A DNA stretch of 45,679 bases from Akkermansiaceae bacterium (GTDB lineage Bacteria > Verrucomicrobiota > Verrucomicrobiia > Verrucomicrobiales > Akkermansiaceae), in NCBI GenBank assembly GCA_023301765.1, contig JALZUC010000051.1, positions 29,315 to 74,993 on the forward strand, read 5' to 3'. Below the pieces are notes generated by a model. It saw nothing but the letters and a program-made list of their open reading frames with translations. It was not told where the DNA came from and made no database searches. The position numbers and the translations under genes were made by a program. Of the stretch, positions 44,716 to 45,679 are shown one piece after another. Position 1 is the first letter of the stretch; the number at the start of each line of letters is the position of its first letter.

Positions 44716-45180
44716 TTAGGAAACTAATTTCCTCCATTCAGATTGAGCTATTTTAAGCTGAGACTCCTCACTCTCAGAATTCCAGCTCTTAAGGGTATCA
44801 CCCCAGAGCACCGATTTATAGAACAGATAAATTCTACCCTTGATGATTTTATAGCTCTTGGGGTTAACCCTAACTTTCCCAGCTTTCACAGCGAAGGCAT
44901 AAGCACACCAGCCACCATAAGCAGGTTCATACTTAGTGGGATTACTTTTGAACTCCCTGAGATTCTCGGCAGATGAAAAATGGTATGTTACACCACTTTT
45001 TGAATAAATATGGGTAGTATCACCCTTTTTGGGTTTTCCCGAAAAATATGATACAGGGTCATAGCCCTGTAGGGCTAAGCCACCCTTTAAATTATAGTGC
45101 TTCTGCCGTTGATATTGCGTATCTGCCTGAGCAGCAAAAGCTAAGAACCAGATACTAAGTATAGAGAAATATAGTTTCAT
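44716..45180 (-). CDS. Secreted YHS-domain protein
   Basis: A signal peptide (MKLYFSILSIWFLAFAAQA) precedes a YHS domain: LALQGYDPVSYFSGKPKKGDTTHIYSKSGVTYHFSSAENLREFKSNPTKYEPAYGGWCAYAFAVKAGKVRVNPKSYKIIKGRIYLFYKSVL. YHS domains are small metal-associated domains; secreted stand-alone versions are common in Proteobacteria and Verrucomicrobia with no defined role. The final 25 residues are helical (ESQLKIAQSEWRKL). AGGA lies about 7 nt before the ATG, one of the few Shine-Dalgarno-like signals in the window. The preceding gene downstream is 40 bp away, so it may share a transcript with the glycosyltransferases. Confidence 0.88.
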   Translation of the reverse strand: MKLYFSILSIWFLAFAAQADTQYQRQKHYNLKGGLALQGYDPVSYFSGKPKKGDTTHIYSKSGVTYHFSSAENLREFKSNPTKYEPAYGGWCAYAFAVKAGKVRVNPKSYKIIKGRIYLFYKSVLWGDTLKSWNSESEESQLKIAQSEWRKLVS

Positions 45181-45502
45181 GAGAAATCCTATTGAAAGAA
45201 CCTACTGTTAGATCCCCTACTTTGCCTTTTATTCCCCTGTTTTTTCACACCTCTGTGTTTTCGGTAACTTACAGCCCTAAACGCCTAGCTCTGGCCTGAC
45301 CCCGTAAAGTTAGACATTTTAAGACTACATATTAGATACTATCGCAAAGAAAACCTGATCTATGAAATGAAGTTACTTTAGCGAAGTGCCCCCCCCTACC
45401 GGAGGAGGCTAGTCTTGCCTCTCTGCCGCCAGCAGCCTCTATTCTAGAGCTAGTCTAGAATAGTAAACTAGTTGAGGTAATGCCCGGAGGCACCCTAGCC
45501 AA
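45181..45502. other. Non-coding stretch with IS-like terminus and hairpin cluster
   Basis: This stretch upstream of the YHS gene has no ORF I can defend. It carries a possible IS terminus (45292-45316), an 8-C run (45389-45396), then several adjacent inverted repeats between 45405 and 45508. The GC-rich part stands out against AT-rich flanks. Confidence 0.6.
45292..45316. mobile_element. Possible IS3-family terminal inverted repeat (remnant)
   Basis: TGACCCCGTAAAGTTAGACA (45297-45316), with five further matching-style bases before it, resembles the left/right ends of IS3-family elements from memory. No transposase and no inverted partner are visible in the window, so it may be a solo end or a chance match. 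Confidence 0.3.
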
Positions 45503-45508
45503 CTAGGG
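45405..45508 (-). ncRNA. Hairpin cluster / structured 3' region
   Basis: Five possible hairpins lie in about 100 bp: GAGGC/GCCTC (45405-45421), CTGC/GCAG (45423-45435), CTATTCTAGA/TCTAGAATAG (45439-45463; perfect 10-bp arms, 5-nt loop), TGCC/GGCA (45481-45492) and CCCTAG/CTAGGG (45493-45508). The last competes with CTAGTTG (45468-45474) pairing with CAACTAG (45500-45506). The cluster follows the small gene at 45503-45664 on the - strand. No T run follows any stem, so it is not a standard terminator; a structured RNA, attenuator or mobile-element remnant are options. Confidence 0.35.
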
Positions 45509-45664
45509 AGTGATTTGCGCATTGAAGGAAAATACGGGCCAGCCATTTTTATCACGTAAATTTTGTTCTGCGATATTGTTCCAGCCCATACGGATGTATT
45601 TGGGTGCCAAAATCTCCTTACTCGTGACTACTACACCATCACGTTTGATCTTAGCTTCAGCCAT
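45503..45664 (-). CDS. Small 53-residue hypothetical protein (possibly partial)
   Basis: An ATG at 45664 opens 53 codons ending at 45503. The product begins MAEAKIKRDGVVVTSKEILA and continues PKYIRMGWNNIAEQNLRDKN, then GWPVFSFNAQITP. It is polar with a basic N-terminal half, and not recognised. The frame is open to the window's edge through five more codons, so it could be the end of a longer gene. Its stop codon lies in the CTAGGG arm of the following hairpin cluster. No Shine-Dalgarno sequence. Confidence 0.5.
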   Translation of the reverse strand: MAEAKIKRDGVVVTSKEILAPKYIRMGWNNIAEQNLRDKNGWPVFSFNAQITP

Positions 45665-45679
45665 TACGAATTTTTTATC

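Noticed and set aside
45468-45506. Integron attC-like site (CTAGTTG/CAACTAG inverted pair)
   Set aside because: The core does not fit GTTRRRY/RYYYAAC, and there is no integrase or cassette array.
45281-45510. High density of CTAG tetranucleotides
   Set aside because: CTAG is common all over this window, so it is not a local signal.

Overview
The window looks like chromosome of a Verrucomicrobiota bacterium, most likely a marine polysaccharide-degrading member of the Verrucomicrobiales. This is inferred from gene content: a formylglycine sulfatase, a secreted propeller protein paired with a five-CXXCH cytochrome (a Planctomycetes/Verrucomicrobia type), the long IspG form and a Bacteroidetes-like leu operon. 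Base composition is moderately AT-rich and coding density is high. I see no rRNA, tRNA, CRISPR array or complete mobile element. Almost no start codon has a Shine-Dalgarno sequence.

Left part (1-7941): five genes on the + strand. They are an AsmA-like membrane protein open at the window edge, a secreted protein with what look like four degenerate NTF2-like repeats, a MoxR AAA+ ATPase, a DUF58 protein and a TgpA-type membrane transglutaminase. A 545-bp non-coding gap with an 8-bp tandem repeat follows.

8487-12110 (- strand): pdhA-pdhB encode the E1 subunits of pyruvate dehydrogenase; ruvA and an M14-type amidohydrolase overlap by 4 bp. 12161-19273 (+): galE, the propeller/cytochrome pair and ispG. 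19283-27400: a small unknown gene (-), a DMT permease, the kbl-tdh threonine catabolic operon, a GH63 glycosidase (-) and a divergent secreted sulfatase.

27513-32200 (-): a leucine operon, leuC-leuD-leuA2-leuB, facing the sulfatase across a strong bidirectional terminator. 32427-34041 (+): a single-HKD phospholipase-D-like protein and an M50B-like membrane protease with an arginine-rich N-terminus. 34074-41090: a YbjN-like protein, small membrane and PH-like proteins, uvrB with an extra segment of about 46 residues, a possible winged-helix/coiled-coil divergent pair, a 52-residue membrane protein, the PII regulator gene and dprA.

41151-45180 (-): a GT-C/GT2 fusion glycosyltransferase, a processive GT2 and a YHS-domain protein, probably for envelope glycans. 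The right edge holds a small gene on the - strand, a cluster of hairpins just downstream of it, and a sequence resembling an IS3-family terminus.

Most of the window is ordinary housekeeping and catabolic DNA. The points most worth following are the five-gene MoxR/transglutaminase operon with its two unknown partners, the UvrB insertion, the fused glycosyltransferase, the M50B-like protease and its palindromes, the lack of Shine-Dalgarno sequences, and the structured right edge.
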